Shown here one piece after another: positions 6,045 to 7,003 of a stretch of DNA of 7,003 nt. This DNA comes from Clostridiaceae bacterium (GTDB lineage Bacteria; Bacillota; Clostridia; Saccharofermentanales; DTU023). The DNA lies in assembly GCA_012728535.1 (NCBI GenBank), contig JAAYEX010000037.1:1-7003 (forward strand), read 5' to 3'. Positions within the stretch are counted from its first letter, which is position 1; every line of letters begins with the position of its first letter. The position numbers and the translations under genes are program-made. A model generated the notes under the pieces. The model saw only the letters and a list, made by a program, of their open reading frames with translations, did not search any database and had not been told where the DNA came from.

Positions 6045-7003
6045 AGAAGTTTGCCCCCTGGCAGCAGGTTCTAACGGCTTTTTACTCCGGGCAGGCCGCT
6101 TCGACCCTGGGCACAGGACTGGTTCAGTTCGCCCTGATCTGGTATGTAACTTTCCGTACCAACTCCGGACTTGCTCTGACCATAATGACCATAGCATCCT
6201 TTCTCCCCCAGCTTCTGATTGCCCTGGTTTCAGGTGTTTGGGCGGACCGCTATGACAGACGCTGGGTAATCATCCTTGCTGATGGCGGGATTGCGCTGGC
6301 TTCCTTAATTGTTGCTATTTTCTTTATCAGAGGTTATGAAAGCGTCTGGTTGATTTTTCTGGTTTCAGCTATCAGATCTCTGGGCGGAGGCATTCAGGGA
6401 CCGGCTATAAATGCCCTGATACCGCAAATAGTTCCCCGAAAAAACCTGATCCGCAGTAATGGCATCTATAGTACTATCGGCAATATCATTCAGCTGCTCT
6501 CCCCTATTCTTGGTGCTGCCATGATTGTAATCCTGCCGATCTGGGCCATCTTTATGATCGATGTCGGAACGGCAGCAATCGCTATCGTAATAATGTTGGT
6601 CTTGCCGATTCCTCACCAAAAGACCGGGGACATTGCCAATGCCTTTGGTGTCAACAAGAAGGCGGATGATTTCGACTGGGGCTTTCCCTCCGGTGCTGTC
6701 GAAGCAGAGCAGATCTATGATCTCGCTGCGGTGGCAGAAGATCTCGAGGCAGAAAGGTTAGAACATGGAGAAGATTGTGTTTCCGCAACTGCTGAAACAG
6801 ATGACAGCAGCAAGATCGGAGAATTCAAAGCCGGCCTGCGCTACATCAACTGCAAGCCTTTTATCAAGGAACTGATGACCATTTACGCCATGTTCATGAT
6901 TCTACTGGCGCCTATTGCTACCCTCCTGCCCTTATTTATCAGGAGACACTTCGGACTGGAAGTCTGGTACGTCACAGCTGCCCAGGTAGCTCTCTTCGCC
7001 GGC
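6041..7003 (+). CDS. Partial MFS transporter, drug/macrolide-efflux-like, with a long acidic central loop
   Basis: The frame opens with ATG at 6041 (MKKFAPWQQVLTAFYSGQAA) and stays open for 321 codons to the right edge, so the C-terminal third or so is missing. It is an inner-membrane transporter: six hydrophobic segments fill residues 8-190, and TM7 and the beginning of TM8 are visible near the edge. The loop after TM2 carries the MFS motif A in the form GVWADRYDRR (about residues 64-73). The layout, and the GEFKAGLRYI segment before TM7, resemble the MFS_3 group that includes macrolide exporters, so efflux is more likely than sugar uptake. Residues 192-262 form a hydrophilic loop rich in Asp and Glu, longer than usual for this group. 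The ATG overlaps the kinase TGA (ATGA), and the nearest GGAG is 13 nt away, which suggests translational coupling. The substrate is unknown. Confidence 0.85.
   Translation, partial: MKKFAPWQQVLTAFYSGQAASTLGTGLVQFALIWYVTFRTNSGLALTIMTIASFLPQLLIALVSGVWADRYDRRWVIILADGGIALASLIVAIFFIRGYESVWLIFLVSAIRSLGGGIQGPAINALIPQIVPRKNLIRSNGIYSTIGNIIQLLSPILGAAMIVILPIWAIFMIDVGTAAIAIVIMLVLPIPHQKTGDIANAFGVNKKADDFDWGFPSGAVEAEQIYDLAAVAEDLEAERLEHGEDCVSATAETDDSSKIGEFKAGLRYINCKPFIKELMTIYAMFMILLAPIATLLPLFIRRHFGLEVWYVTAAQVALFAG

Noticed and set aside
5727..6197. 156-codon open frame on the minus strand
   Set aside because: It lies antisense to the end of the ROK kinase and the start of the MFS gene, both of which have clear family motifs. 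Its translation is rich in Arg, Cys and Ser without any recognisable motif, as expected for an antisense shadow.
1..7003. Phage-defence or other novel system built around the AddB-like nuclease
   Set aside because: The nuclease matches full-length AddB in length, iron-sulfur cysteines and nuclease motifs, and its neighbours are transport and sugar genes. No other defence gene, repeat array or mobile-element mark is visible.

Overview
The window carries two divergent gene groups that meet at about position 5050. Reading leftward (minus strand) are a large AddB-type nuclease subunit, a GPH-family (MelB-like) sugar:cation symporter, and the first 66 codons of a third gene that runs off the left edge. 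Reading rightward (plus strand) are a ROK-family sugar kinase, probably a glucokinase, and a major facilitator superfamily (MFS) transporter of the drug-efflux type that runs off the right edge. The window is almost entirely coding. The gaps are 33, 43 and 38 bp, and the two plus-strand genes overlap by 4 bp. I found no RNA gene, mobile element, CRISPR array or convincing terminator.

The organism is most likely a Firmicute, probably a clostridial relative of intermediate GC content. The reasons are the AddB-type rather than RecBCD-type nuclease subunit, strong GGAGG-type ribosome binding sites 6-7 nt before the starts, and the ROK kinase/GPH symporter gene content. The genus cannot be told from this sequence.

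Minus-strand group: addB (5049 or about 4953 to 1669), GPH symporter (1625 to 234) and the partial gene (200 to 1) lie head to tail with short gaps and no visible terminators, so they may be co-transcribed. The symporter has the two membrane aspartates and the lysine that define MelB-type cation coupling. The partial gene has its own strong ribosome binding site. It could be an enzyme acting on the imported sugar, but that rests only on position. The AddB protein keeps its nuclease residues and four iron-sulfur cysteines but lacks the N-terminal Walker A motif, and no addA lies next to it.

Plus-strand group: the ROK kinase would phosphorylate a hexose after uptake. Its stop codon overlaps the start of the MFS transporter (ATGA), so the two are probably translationally coupled. 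The symporter could import a sugar or glycoside and the kinase could feed it into glycolysis, but they are on opposite strands and this link is inferred.

Nothing here looks like a wholly new system. The points most worth a second look are the start and divergent junction of addB, the orphan setting of addB, and the long acidic loop in the MFS transporter.
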